Below, one piece after another: positions 1 through 9,915 of a stretch of 64,000 bases of DNA; the stretch's first letter is position 1, and every line of letters starts with the position of its first letter. Under the pieces are notes generated by a model. It was not told where the DNA came from. It did no database searches and saw nothing but the letters and a program-made list of their open reading frames with translations. The position numbers were made by a program, and so were the translations under genes. Origin of the DNA: Oasisia sp. SBJ-2009 (taxonomy: Eukaryota; Annelida; Polychaeta; Sabellida; Siboglinidae); contig OZ024854.1 in NCBI GenBank assembly GCA_964017155.1, positions 69,644,754 to 69,708,753 on the forward strand, read 5' to 3'.

Positions 1-310
1 CCCTGTTAAGGTCGCCAAATGCCTCGTCACCTCATCTAGTTAGTGTTTCCTTATTACTCCCGCCGTTTACCTGCCGGTCGGTACGGAATTCTGTTGAAAA
101 GAATGTAGACAGACATTTACGCTTCCCCAACTGATCCCCCGTAGACGGATGGGACTTTGTCGTTTTTCTCAGTTTTTCCGACTATCACCCTGTTAAGGTC
201 GCCAAATGCCTCGCTCGTCGTCTAATGATTTTATATTAGTGGTTCCTTATTACTCCCGCCGTTTACCCACCGGTCGGCACGGCACGGCACGGAACTTTGT
301 TGAAACAGGT
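1..310. repeat. SatA unit 0, partial (end of d block and e block)
   Basis: The window opens inside a d block, within its 28S-like segment (1-45, followed by the antisense piece at 54-71). An e block follows from about 130, with its CTCGCTCGTCG head and triple CGGCA run. It is a normal unit end truncated by the window edge. Confidence 0.93.
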
Positions 311-1431
311 TTAAACAGAAATTCTCGTTTCCCCAACTGATCCCCCGTAGACGGATCGGACTTTGTCGTTTTCCTCGATTATCCGAAAGTTGGCAAAATG
401 ACGCGCACGGCCATTAGGCTTCCTCGAGAGAGTCGTAGTTACTCCCCGTGCGCGACACACGCCCGAGAAGACCGACCGGCGCGTCGAACTTTGCCGTTTT
501 TCTCGATTCGCAGAACTGATCCCCCGTAGACGGATAGGACTTAGTCGTTTTCCTCGGTTTGTTTCCAAAAGTTGGCAAAACGACGCGCCCGGTCGGTCAT
601 TCGTCTACATGCACAAGTGATCTCTACCGTCGTCGAGTCCGTCTTTCCCGTCTCTCTCCCTCCGCCGGCGCGGGCCGGGCCGGGCCGCGCCGGGCCGGGC
701 CACGCCGGGCAGTTACCGGCGCCCGGCCGGGCTTCGGAACGCGACCGGCGGCAAGGCTTCGGCGCACACGACTGGGCCGGGCTTCGGCATGCGACCAGCG
801 GCCGGGCTTCGGAACGCGACCAGGTTTCGGCGCACACTACCGGGCCAGGTTTCGGCACGCCGCTTGCTCAACTGATCCCCCGTAGACGGATCGGACTTTG
901 TCGTCGTTTTCCTCGATTTCTCAATCTATCACCCTGTTAAGGTCGCCAAATGCCTCGTCACCTCATCTAGCTAGTGGTTTCTTATTATTCCCGCCGTTTA
1001 CCCTCCGGTCGGCACGGAATTCTGTTGAAAAGAATGTAGACATACATTTACGCTTCCCCAACTGATCCCCCGTAGACGGATCGGACTTTGTCGTCGTTTT
1101 CCTCGATTACTCCTACTATCACCATGTTAAGGTCGCCAAATGCCTCGTCACCTCATCTAGTTAGTGTTTCCTTATTACTCCCGCCGTTTACCTGCCGGTC
1201 GGTACGGAATTCTGTTGAAAAGAATGTAGACAGACATTTACGCTTCCCCAACTGATCCCCCGTAGACGGATGGGACTTTGTCGTTTTTCTCAGTTTTTCC
1301 GACTATCACCCTGTTAAGGTCGCCAAATGCCTCGCTCGTCGTCTAATGATTTTATATTAGTGGTTCCTTATTACTCCCGCCGTTTACCCACCGGTCGGCA
1401 CGGCACGGCACGGAACTTTGTTGAAACAGGT
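311..1431. repeat. SatA unit 1, 1121 bp, a-b-c-d-e
   Basis: Standard five-block unit. It is 5 bp shorter than the norm because the GC run in block b has one CGGGC repeat fewer than unit 2. It carries the first GC-run type (ending in CCACGCCGGGCAG), shared with units 2, 3 and 14. Its c block has GAATTCTG, the d-type tail, where most c blocks have GAATTATG, which looks like local conversion. Confidence 0.95.
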
Positions 1432-2557
1432 TTAAATAGAAATTCTCGTTTCCCCAACTGATCCCCGGTTGACGGATCGGACTTTGTCGTTTTCCTCGAT
1501 TATCCGAAAGTTAGCAAAATGACGCGCACGGCCATTAGGCTTCCTCGAGAGAGTCGTAGTTACTCCCCGTGCGCGACACACGCCCGAGAAGACCGACCGG
1601 CGTGTCGAACCTTGCCGTTTTTCTCGATTCGCAGAACTGATCCCCCGTAGACGGATAGGACTTAGTCGTTTTCCTGGGTTTGTTTCCAAAAGTTGGCAAA
1701 ACGACGCGCCCGGTCGGTCATTCGTCTACATGCACAAGTGATCTCTACCGTCGTCGAGTCCGTCTTTCCCGTCTCTCTCCCTCCGCCGGCGCGGGCCGGG
1801 CCGGGCCGGGCCGCGCCGGGCCGGGCCACGCCAGGCAGTTACCGGCGCCCGGCCGGGCTTCGGAACGCGACCGGCGGCAAGGCTTCGGCGCACACGACTG
1901 GGCCGGGCTTCGGCATGCGACCAGCGGCCGGGCTTCGGAACGCGACCAGGTTTCGGCGCACACTACCGGGCCAGGTTTCGGCACGCCGCTTGCTCAACTG
2001 ATCCCCCGTAGACGGATCGGACTTTGTCGTCGTTTTCCTCGATTTCTCCAACTATCACCCTGTTAAGGTCGCCAAATGCCTCGTCACCTCATCTAGCTAG
2101 TGGTTTCTTATTACTCCCGCCGTTTACCCTCCGGTCGGCACGGAATTATGTTGAAAAGAATGTAGACAGACATTTACGCTTCCCCAACTGATCCCCCGTA
2201 GACGGATCGGACTTTGTCGTCGTTTTCCTCGATTTCTCCAACTATCACCCTGTTAAGGTCGCCAAATGCCTCGTCACCTCATCTAGTTAGTGTTTCCTTA
2301 TTACTCCCGCCGTTTACCTGCCGGTCGGTACGGAATTCTGTTGAAAAGAATGTAGACAGACATTTACGCTTCCCCAACTGATCCCCCGTAGACGGATGGG
2401 ACTTTGTCGTTTTTCTCAGTTTTTCCGACTATCACCCTGTTAAGGTCGCCAAATGCCTCGCTCGTCGTCTAATGATTTTATATTAGTGGTTCCTTATTAC
2501 TCCCGCCGTTTACCCACCGGTCGGCACGGCACGGCACGGAACTTTGTTGAAACAGGT
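1432..2557. repeat. SatA unit 2, 1126 bp, a-b-c-d-e
   Basis: Standard five-block unit with the first GC-run type. The start reads TTAAATAG rather than TTAAACAG, which destroys the GTTTAAAC palindrome found at other unit starts. Block a has the GATCCCCGGTTGACGG anchor variant, also seen in units 5 and 12. Confidence 0.95.
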
Positions 2558-3889
2558 TTAAACAGAAATTCTCGTTTCCCCAACTGATCCCCCGTAGACG
2601 GATCGGACTTTGTCGTTTTCCTCGATTATCCGAAAGTTGGCAAAATGACGCGCACGGCCATTAGGCTTCCTCGAGAGAGTCGTAGTTACTCCCCGTGCGC
2701 GACACACGCCCGAGAAGACCGACCGGCGCGTCGAACTTTGCAGTTTTTCTCGATTCGCAGAACTGATCCCCCGTAGACGGATAGGACTTAGTCGTTTTCC
2801 TCGGTTTGTTTCCAAAAGTTGGCAAAACGACGCGCCCGGTCGGTCATTCGTCTACATGCACAAGTGATCTCTACCGTCGTCGAGTCCGTCTTTCCCGTCT
2901 CTCTCCCTCCGCCGGCGCGGGCCGGGCCGGGCCGGGCCGCGCCGGGCCGGGCCACGCCGGGCAGTTACCGGCGCCCGGCCGGGATTCGGAACGCGACCGG
3001 CGGCAAGGCTTCGGCGCACACGACTGGGCCGGGCTTCGGCATGCGACCAGCGGCCGGGCTTCGGAACGCGACCAGGTTTCGGCGCACACTACCGGGCCAG
3101 GTTTCGGCACGCCGCTTGCTCAACTGATCCCCCGTAGACGGATCGGACTTTGTCGTCGTTTTCCTCGATTTCTCCAACTATCACCCTGTTAAGGTCGCCA
3201 AATGCCTCGTCACCTCATCTAGCTAGTGGTTTCTTATTACTCCCGCCGTTTACCCTCCGGTCGGCACGGAATTATGTTGAAAAGAATGTAGACAGACATT
3301 TACGCTTCCCCAACTGATCCCCCGTAGACGGATCGGACTTTGTCGTCGTTTTCCTCGATTTCTCCAACTATCACCCTGTTAAGGTCGCCAAATGCCTCGT
3401 CACCTCATCTAGTTAGTGTTTCCTTATTACTCCCGCCGTTTACCTGCCGGTCGGTACGGAATTCTGTTGAAAAGAATGTAGACAGACATTTACGCTTCCC
3501 CAACTGATCCCCCGTAGACGGATGGGACTTTGTCGTTTTTCTCAGTTTTTCCGACTATCACCCTGTTAAGGTCGCCAAATGCCTCGCTCGTCGTCTAATT
3601 ATTTGATATTAGTGGTTCCTTATTACTCCCGCCGTTTACCCACCGGTCGGCACGGCACGGCACGGAACTTTGTTGAAACAGGTTTAAACAGAAATTCTCG
3701 TTTCCCCAACTGATCCCCGGTTGACGGATCGGACTTTGTCGTTTTTCTCAGTTTTTCCGACTATCACCCTGTTAAGGTCGCCAAATGCCTCGCTCGTCGT
3801 CTAATTATTTGATATTAGTGGTTACTTATTACTCCCGCCTTTTACCTACCGGTCGGCACGGCACGGCACGGAACAATGTTGAAACAGGT
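2558..3889. repeat. SatA unit 3, 1332 bp, a-b-c-d-e-e'
   Basis: Carries an extra 206-bp e block. The second copy (e') is a distinct subtype with TAATTATTTGATATT, GTTACTTATTAC, CTTTTACCTACC and GAACAATG. It has the first GC-run type with one private change (GGGATTCGG for GGGCTTCGG in block b). Confidence 0.95.
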
Positions 3890-5205
3890 TTAAACAGAAA
3901 TTCTCGTTTCCCCAACTGATCCCCCGTAGACGGATCGGACTTTGTCGTTTTCCTCGATTATCCGAAAGTTGGCAAAATGACGCGCACGGCCATTAGGCTT
4001 CCTCCAGAGAGTCGTAGTTACTCCCCGTGCGCGACACACGCCCGAGAAGACCGACCGGCGTGTCGAACCTTGCCGTTTTTCTCGATTCGCAGAACTGATC
4101 CCCCGTAGACGGATAGGACTTAGTCGTTTTCCTCGGTTTGTTTCCAAAAGTTGGCAAAACGACGCGCCCGGTCGGTCATTCGTCTACATGCACAAGTGAT
4201 CTCTACCGTCGTCGAGTCCGTCTTTCCCGTCTCTCTCCCTCCGCTGGCCCGGGCCGGGCCGCGCCGCGCCGCGCCGGACAGGGCCGCGCCGGGCAGTTAC
4301 CGGCGCCCGGCCGGGCTTCGGGACGCGACCGGCGGCAAGGCTTCGGCGCACACGACTGGGCCGGGCTTCGGCATGCGACCAGCGGCCGGGCTTCGGAACG
4401 CGACCAGGTTTCGGCGCACACTACCGGGCCAGGTTTCGGCACGCCGCTTGCTCAACTGATCCCCCGTAGACGGATCGGACTTTGTCGTCGTTTTCCTCGA
4501 TTTCTCCAACTATCACCCTGTTAAGGTCGCCAAATGCCTCGTCACCTCATCTAGCTAGTGGTTTCTTATTACTCCCGCCGTTTACCCTCCGGTCGGCACG
4601 GAATTATGTTGAAAAGAATGTAGACAGACATTTACGCTTCCCCAACTGATCCCCCGTAGACGGATCGGACTTTGTCGTCGTTTTCCTCGATTTCTCCAAC
4701 TATCACCCTGTTAAGGTCGCCAAATGCCTCGTCACCTCATCTAGCTAGTGGTTTCTTATTACTCCCGCCGTTTACCCTCCGGTCGGCACGGAATTATGTT
4801 GAAAAGAATGTAGACAGACATTTACGCTTCCCCAACTGATCCCCCGTAGACGGATCGGACTTTGTCGTCGTTTTCCTCGATTTCTCCAACTATCACCCTG
4901 TTAAGGTCGCCAAATGCCTCGTCACCTCATCTAGTTAGTGTTTCCTTATTACTCCCGCCGTTTACCTGCCGGTCGGTACGGAATTCTGTTGAAAAGAATG
5001 TAGACAGACATTTACGCTTCCCCAACTGATCCCCCGTAGACGGATAGGACTTTGTCGTTTTTCTCAGTTTTTCCGACTATCACCCTGTTAAGGTCGCCAA
5101 ATGCCTCGCTCGTCGTCTAGTGATTTTATATTAGTGGTTCCTTATTACTCCCGCAGTTTACCCACCGGTCGGCACGGCACGGCACGGAACTTTGTTGAAA
5201 CAGGT
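3890..5205. repeat. SatA unit 4, 1316 bp, a-b-c-c-d-e
   Basis: Carries an extra 190-bp c block: two successive copies run from about 4,454 to 4,833 and are essentially identical. Block b has the second GC-run type (GCGCCGCGCCGCGCC) with a private CCGGACAGGG. Its e block holds TCTAGTGATTTTA, shared with the e block of unit 11 at an offset of 8,294 bp. Confidence 0.95.
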
Positions 5206-5303
5206 TTAAACAGAAATTCTCGTTTCCCCAACTGATCCCCGGTTGACGGATCGGACTTTGTCGTTTTCCTCGATTATCCGAAAGTTAGCAAAATGACGCG
5301 CAC

Positions 5304-5342
5304 GGCCATTAGGCTTCCTCGAGAGAGTCGTAGTTACTCCCC
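5304..5342 (-). pseudogene. 28S rRNA fragment across the R2 target site, antisense (block a)
   Basis: Read on the minus strand, this is GGGGAGTAACTACGACTCTC followed by TCGAGGAAGCCTAATGGCC. The conserved eukaryotic 28S segment reads GGGAGTAACTATGACTCTCT, then TAAGGTAGCCAAATGCC. The order and spacing are the same, with roughly seven substitutions in about 38 bases. It therefore runs through the position where R2 retrotransposons insert (after TTAAGG). It occurs at +98 to +136 of every SatA unit, including the final partial one (18836-18874). Changes at positions that are nearly invariant in working ribosomes mark it as a relic. The 28S comparison is from memory of a very conserved sequence, not from a search. 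Confidence 0.75.
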
Positions 5343-5558
5343 GTGCGCGACACACGCCCGAGAAGACCGACCGGCGTGTCGAACCTTGCCGTTTTTCTCG
5401 ATTCGCAGAACTGATCCCCCGTAGACGGATAGGACTAAGTCGTTTTCCTCGGTTTGTTTCCAAAAGTTGGCAAAACGACGCGCCCGGTCGGTCATTCGTC
5501 TACATGCACAAGTGATCTCTACCGTCGTCGAGTCCGTCTTTCCCGTCTCTCTCCCTCC

Positions 5559-5610
5559 GCCGGCCCGGGCCGGGCCGCGCCGCGCCGCGCCGGGCAGGGC
5601 CGCGCCGGGC
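5559..5610. repeat. GC-only minisatellite run inside block b
   Basis: About 50 bases almost entirely G and C, built of degenerate 5-mers (CGGGC, CGCGC, GGGCC), after a pyrimidine-rich stretch (TCTTTCCCGTCTCTCTCCCT). Two versions exist in the array: one ending CCACGCCGGGCAG (units 1, 2, 3, 14) and one with three GCGCC and CAGGGCCGCG (units 4-13, 15, 16). A CTTCGG-rich segment follows to about 5,765. The absence of A and T removes stop codons, which is why several overlapping open frames appear here. Confidence 0.9.
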
Positions 5611-5823
5611 AGTTACCGGCGCCCGGCCGGGCTTCGGAACGCGACCGGCGGCAAGGCTTCGGCGCACACGACTGGGCCGGGCTTCGGCATGCGACCAGCG
5701 GCCGGGCTTCGGAACGCGACCAGGTTTCGGCGCACACTACCGGGCCAGGTTTCGGCACGCCGCTTGCTCAACTGATCCCCAGTAGACGGATCGGACTTTG
5801 TCGTCGTTTTCCTCGATTTCTCC

Positions 5824-5876
5824 AACTATCACCCTGTTAAGGTCGCCAAATGCCTCGTCACCTCATCTAGCTAGTG
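5824..5876 (+). pseudogene. 28S rRNA fragment at the R2 site, sense (block c)
   Basis: Reads AACTATCACCCTGTTAAGG, then TCGCCAAATGCCTCGTCA, then a 5-base insertion, then TCTAGCTAGTG. Conserved 28S reads AACTATGACTCTCTTAAGG, TAGCCAAATGCCTCGTCA, TCTAATTAGTG. By hand there are four substitutions in the first 37 bases, including an uninterrupted 16-base match (GCCAAATGCCTCGTCA). It spans the R2 insertion point between TTAAGG and TAGCC. The A-to-C change in GGTAGCC is at a near-invariant rRNA position, so this is not a working rRNA. Confidence 0.85.
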
Positions 5877-5884
5877 GTTTCTTA

Positions 5885-5903
5885 TTACTCCCGCCGTTTA
5901 CCC
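5885..5903 (-). pseudogene. 28S rRNA fragment just upstream of the R2 site, antisense (block c)
   Basis: TTACTCCCGCCGTTTACCC is the exact reverse complement of GGGTAAACGGCGGGAGTAA, the 28S stretch directly upstream of AACTATGACTCTC. It lies 8 bases after the sense fragment, so the two halves of one rDNA locus sit side by side in opposite orientation. Blocks c and e keep the 19-base match; d blocks keep 18; the e' subtype has CCTTTTACC and is weaker. Confidence 0.83.
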
Positions 5904-6013
5904 TCCGGTCGGCACGGAATTATGTTGAAAAGAATGTAGACAGACATTTACGCTTCCCCAACTGATCCCCCGTAGACGGATCGGACTTTGTCGTCGTTTT
6001 CCTCGATTTCTCC

Positions 6014-6066
6014 AACTATCACCCTGTTAAGGTCGCCAAATGCCTCGTCACCTCATCTAGTTAGTG
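6014..6066 (+). pseudogene. 28S rRNA fragment at the R2 site, sense (block d)
   Basis: Same head as in block c, then CTCATCTAGTTAGTG, which is closer to the 28S TCTAATTAGTG than the c version. TTTCC and the antisense TTACTCCCGCCGTTTACC follow. This is probably the least changed form in the array. Confidence 0.85.
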
Positions 6067-6201
6067 TTTCCTTATTACTCCCGCCGTTTACCTGCCGGTC
6101 GGTACGGAATTCTGTTGAAAAGAATGTAGACAGACATTTACGCTTCCCCAACTGATCCCCCGTAGACGGATGGGACTTTGTCGTTTTTCTCAGTTTTTCC
6201 G

Positions 6202-6262
6202 ACTATCACCCTGTTAAGGTCGCCAAATGCCTCGCTCGTCGTCTAATGATTTTATATTAGTG
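6202..6262 (+). pseudogene. 28S rRNA fragment at the R2 site, sense (block e, expanded tail)
   Basis: The head is the same through GCCAAATGCCTCG. It then reads CTCGTCGTCTAATGATTTTA before TATTAGTGG, so the TCATCTAATTAGTG part of 28S is still visible but broken by two short insertions. The antisense 19-base piece follows at 6271-6289. This accounts for the greater length of block e (206 against 190 bp). Confidence 0.78.
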
Positions 6263-6295
6263 GTTCCTTATTACTCCCGCCGTTTACCCACCGGT

Positions 6296-6310
6296 CGGCA
6301 CGGCACGGCA
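6296..6310. repeat. (CGGCA)3 microsatellite in block e
   Basis: Three tandem CGGCA copies follow the GGT of CCACCGGT. They are present in e blocks and d/e hybrids across the array; c and d blocks have a single copy at the matching place. It is a diagnostic of block type. Confidence 0.85.
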
Positions 6311-6331
6311 CGGAACTTTGTTGAAACAGGT

Positions 6332-7663
6332 TTAAACAGAAATTCTCGTTTCCCCAACTGATCCCCCGTAGACGGATCGGACTTTGTCGTTTTCCTCGAT
6401 TATCCGAAAGTTGGCAAAATGACGCGCACGGCCATTAGGCTTCCTCGAGAGAGTCGTAGTTACTCCCCGTGCGCGACATACGCCCGAGAAGACCGACCGG
6501 CGCGTCGAACTTTGCCGTTTTTCTCGATTCGCAGAACTGATCCCCCGTAGACGGATAGGACTTAGTCGTTTTCCTCGGTTTGTTTCCAAAAGTTGGCAAA
6601 ACGACGCGCCCGGTCTGTCATTCGTCTACATGCACAAGTGATCTCTACCGTCGTCGAGTCCGTCTTTCCCGTCTCTCTCCCTCCGCCGGCCCGGGCCGGG
6701 CCGCGCCGCGCCGCGCCGGGCAGGGCCGCGCCGGGCAGTTACCGGCGCCCGGCCGGGCTTCGGAACGCGACCGGCGGCAAGGCTTCGGCGCACACGACTG
6801 GGCCGGGCTTCGGCATGCGACCAGCGGCCGGGCTTCGGAACGCGACCAGGTTTCGGCGCACACTACCGGGCCAGGTTTCGGCCCGCCGCTTGCTCAACTG
6901 ATCCCCCGTAGACGGATCGGACTTTGTCGTCGTTTTCCTCGATTTCTCCAACTATCACCCTGTTAAGGTCGCCAAATGCCTCGTCACCTCATCTAGCTAG
7001 TGGTTTCTTATTACTCCCGCCGTTTACCCTCCGGTCGGCACGGAATTATGTTGAAAAGAATGTAGACAGACATTTACGCTTCCCCAACTGATCCCCCGTA
7101 GACGGATCGGACTTTGTCGTCGTTTTCCTCGATTTCTCCAACTATCACCCTGTTAAGGTCGCCAAATGCCTCGTCACCTCATCTAGTTAGTGTTTCCTTA
7201 TTACTCCCGCCGTTTACCCACCGGTCGGCACGGAATTATGTTGAAAAGAATGTAGACAGATATTTACGCTTCCCCAACTGATCCCCCGTAGACGGATGGG
7301 ACTTTGTCGTTTTTCTCAGTTTTTCCGACTATCACCCTGTTAAGGTCGCCAAATGCCTCGCTCGTCGTCTAATGATTTTAAATTAGTGGTTCCTTATTAC
7401 TCCCGCCGTTTACCCACCGGTCGGCACGGCACGGCACGGAACTTTGTTGAAACAGGTTTAAACAGAAATTCTCGTTTCCCCAACTGATCCCCGGTTGACG
7501 GATCGGACTTTGTCGTTTTTCTCAGTTTTTCCGACTATCACCCTGTTAAGGTCGCCAAATGCCTCGCTCGTCGTCTAATTATTTGATATTAGTGGTTACT
7601 TATTACTCCCGCCTTTTACCTACCGGTCGGCACGGCACGGCACGGAACAATGTTGAAACAGGT
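6332..7663. repeat. SatA unit 6, 1332 bp, a-b-c-d-e-e'
   Basis: Extra e block. Private markers are GACATACGCC in block a, GGTCTGTCATTC at the start of b, and a d block whose tail has switched to CCCACCGG and GAATTATG. Unit 9 is a near-identical copy 3,584 bp downstream, and the first part of unit 13 also shares the block a and b markers. Confidence 0.95.
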
Positions 7664-8789
7664 TTAAACAGAAATTCTCGTTTCCCCAACTGATCCCCCG
7701 TAGACGGATCGGACTTTGTCGTTTTCCTCGATTATCCGAAAGTTGGCAAAATGACGCGCACGGCCATTAGGCTTCCTCCAGAGAGTCGTAGTTACTCCCC
7801 GTGCGCGACACACGCCCGAGAAGACCGACCGGCGTGTCGAACCTTGCCGTTTTTCTCGATTCGCAGAACTGATCCCCCGTAGACGGATAGGACTTAGTCG
7901 TTTTCCTCGGTTTGTTTCCAAAAGTTGGCAAAACGACGCGCCCGGTCGGTCATTCGTCTACATGCACAAGTGATCTCTACCGTCGTCGAGTCGGTCTTTC
8001 CCGTCTCTCTCCCTCCGCTGGCCCGGGCCGGGCCGCGCCGCGCCGCGCCGGGCAGGGCCGCGCCGGGCAGTTACCGGCGCCCGGCCGGGCTTCGGAACGC
8101 GACCGGCGGCAAGGCTTCGGCGCACACGACTGGGCCGGGCTTCGGCATGCGACCAGCGGCCGGGCTTCGGAACGCGACCAGGTTTCGGCGCACACTACCG
8201 GGCCAGGTTTCGGCACGCCGCTTGCTCAACTGATCCCCCGTAGACGGATCGGACTTTGTCGTCGTTTTCCTCGATTTCTCCAACTATCACCCTGTTAAGG
8301 TCGCCAAATGCCTCGTCACCTCATCTAGCTAGTGGTTTCTTATTACTCCCGCCGTTTACCCTCCGGTCGGCACGGAATTATGTTGAAAAGAATGTAGACA
8401 GACATTTACGCTTCCCCAACTGATCCCCCGTAGACGGATCGGACTTTGTCGTCGTTTTCCTCGATTTCTCCAACTATCACCCTGTTAAGGTCGCCAAATG
8501 CCTCGTCACCTCATCTAGTTAGTGTTTCCTTATTACTCCCGCCGTTTACCTGCCGGTCGGTACGGAATTCTGTTGAAAAGAATGTAGACAGACATTTACG
8601 CTTCCCCAACTGATCCCCCGTAGACGGATGGGACTTTGTCGTTTTTCTCAGTTTTTCCGACTATCACCCTGTTAAGGTCGCCAAATGCCTCGCTCGTCGT
8701 CTAATTATTTGATATTAGTGGTTACTTATTACTCCCGCCTTTTACCTACCGGTCGGCACGGCACGGCACGGAACAATGTTGAAACAGGT
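7664..8789. repeat. SatA unit 7, 1126 bp, a-b-c-d-e'
   Basis: Ends in the e' subtype. Markers are CTTCCTCCAGAG in block a and GAGTCGGTCTTTCCC in block b. Its copy is unit 10. Confidence 0.95.
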
Positions 8790-9915
8790 TTAAACAGAAA
8801 TTCTCGTTTCCCCAACTGATCCCCCGTAGACGGATCGGACTTTGTCGTTTTCCTCGATTATCCGAAAGTTGGCAAAATGACGCGCACGGCCATTAGGCTT
8901 CCTCCAGAGAGTCGTAGTTACTCCCCGTGCGCGACACACGCCCGAGAAGACCGACCGGCGTGTCGAACCTTGCCGTTTTTCTCGATTCGCAGAACTGATC
9001 CCCCGTAGACGGATAGGACTAAGTCGTTTTCCTCGGTTTGTTTCCAAAAGTTGGCAAAACGACGCGCCCGGTCGGTCATTCGTCTACATGCACAAGTGAT
9101 CTCTACCGTCGTCGAGTCCGTCTTTCCCGTCTCTCTCCCTCCGCCGGCCCGGGCCGGGCCGCGCCGCGCCGCGCCGGGCAGGGCCGCGCCGGGCAGTTAC
9201 CGGCGCCCGGCCGGGCTTCGGAACGCGACCGGCGGCAAGGCTTCGGCGCACACGACTGGGCCGGGCTTCGGCATGCGACCAGCGGCCGGGCTTCGGAACG
9301 CGACCAGGTTTCGGCGCACCCTACCGGGCCAGGTTTCGGCACGCCGCTTGCTCAACTGATCCCCAGTAGACGGATCGGACTTTGTCGTCGTTTTCCTCGA
9401 TTTCTCCAACTATCACCCTGTTAAGGTCGCCAAATGCCTCGTCACCTCATCTAGCTAGTGGTTTCTTATTACTCCCGCCGTTTACCCTCCGGTCGGCACG
9501 GAATTATGTTGAAAAGAATGTAGACAGACATTTACGCTTCCCCAACTGATCCCCCGTAGACGGATCGGACTTTGTCGTCGTTTTCCTCGATTTCTCCAAC
9601 TATCACCCTGTTAAGGTCGCCAAATGCCTCGTCACCTCATCTAGTTAGTGTTTCCTTATTACTCCCGCCGTTTACCTGCCGGTCGGTACGGAATTCTGTT
9701 GAAAAGAATGTAGACAGACATTTACGCTTCCCCAACTGATCCCCCGTAGACGGATGGGACTTTGTCGTTTTTCTCAGTTTTTCCGACTATCACCCTGTTA
9801 AGGTCGCCAAATGCCTCGCTCGTCGTCTAATGATTTTATATTAGTGGTTCCTTATTACTCCCGCCGTTTACCCACCGGTCGGCACGGCACGGCACGGAAC
9901 TTTGTTGAAACAGGT
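8790..9915. repeat. SatA unit 8, 1126 bp, a-b-c-d-e
   Basis: Carries CTTCCTCCAGAG in block a, a private CACCCTACCGG in block b, and the TCCCCAGTAGACGG anchor variant opening block c. Its counterpart one super-repeat later is unit 11, which lacks the last two. Confidence 0.95.

Larger units (their letters stand above)
5206..6331. repeat. SatA unit 5, 1126 bp, reference unit a-b-c-d-e
   Basis: Used here as the reference. The blocks begin at the AACTGATCCCC anchors: a 5230-5408, b 5409-5769, c 5770-5959, d 5960-6149, e 6150-6355. It carries TCCCCAGTAGACGG at the start of block c, a variant shared with units 8 and 12. It matches unit 12 at an offset of 8,294 bp. Confidence 0.96.

Noticed and set aside
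5206..5463. 85-aa minus-strand frame in each SatA unit
   Set aside because: It reads through block a and the 28S relic; copy-to-copy substitutions change amino acids freely. It is a repeat by-product.
5670..5700. CENP-B box in the CTTCGG-rich part of block b
   Set aside because: TTCGGCGCACACGACTGG lacks the CGGG end; at least two essential positions fail.
5409..5840. Overlapping open frames of 128, 102, 79 and 70 aa on both strands of block b, repeated in each unit
   Set aside because: They overlap in several frames, are rich in R, G, P and A from stop-poor GC sequence, and end in the 28S-like segment. No start context or family resemblance supports a protein.
5824..5876. Functional 28S rRNA gene segment
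   Set aside because: The match is ~50 bp, with changes at near-invariant positions and a 5-base insertion, and no neighbouring rRNA sequence.
5206..6355. CRISPR-like pattern of a ~46-bp repeat with unique spacers
   Set aside because: Spacers are 130-315 bp, recur in the same order and are themselves repeated; this is a higher-order satellite.
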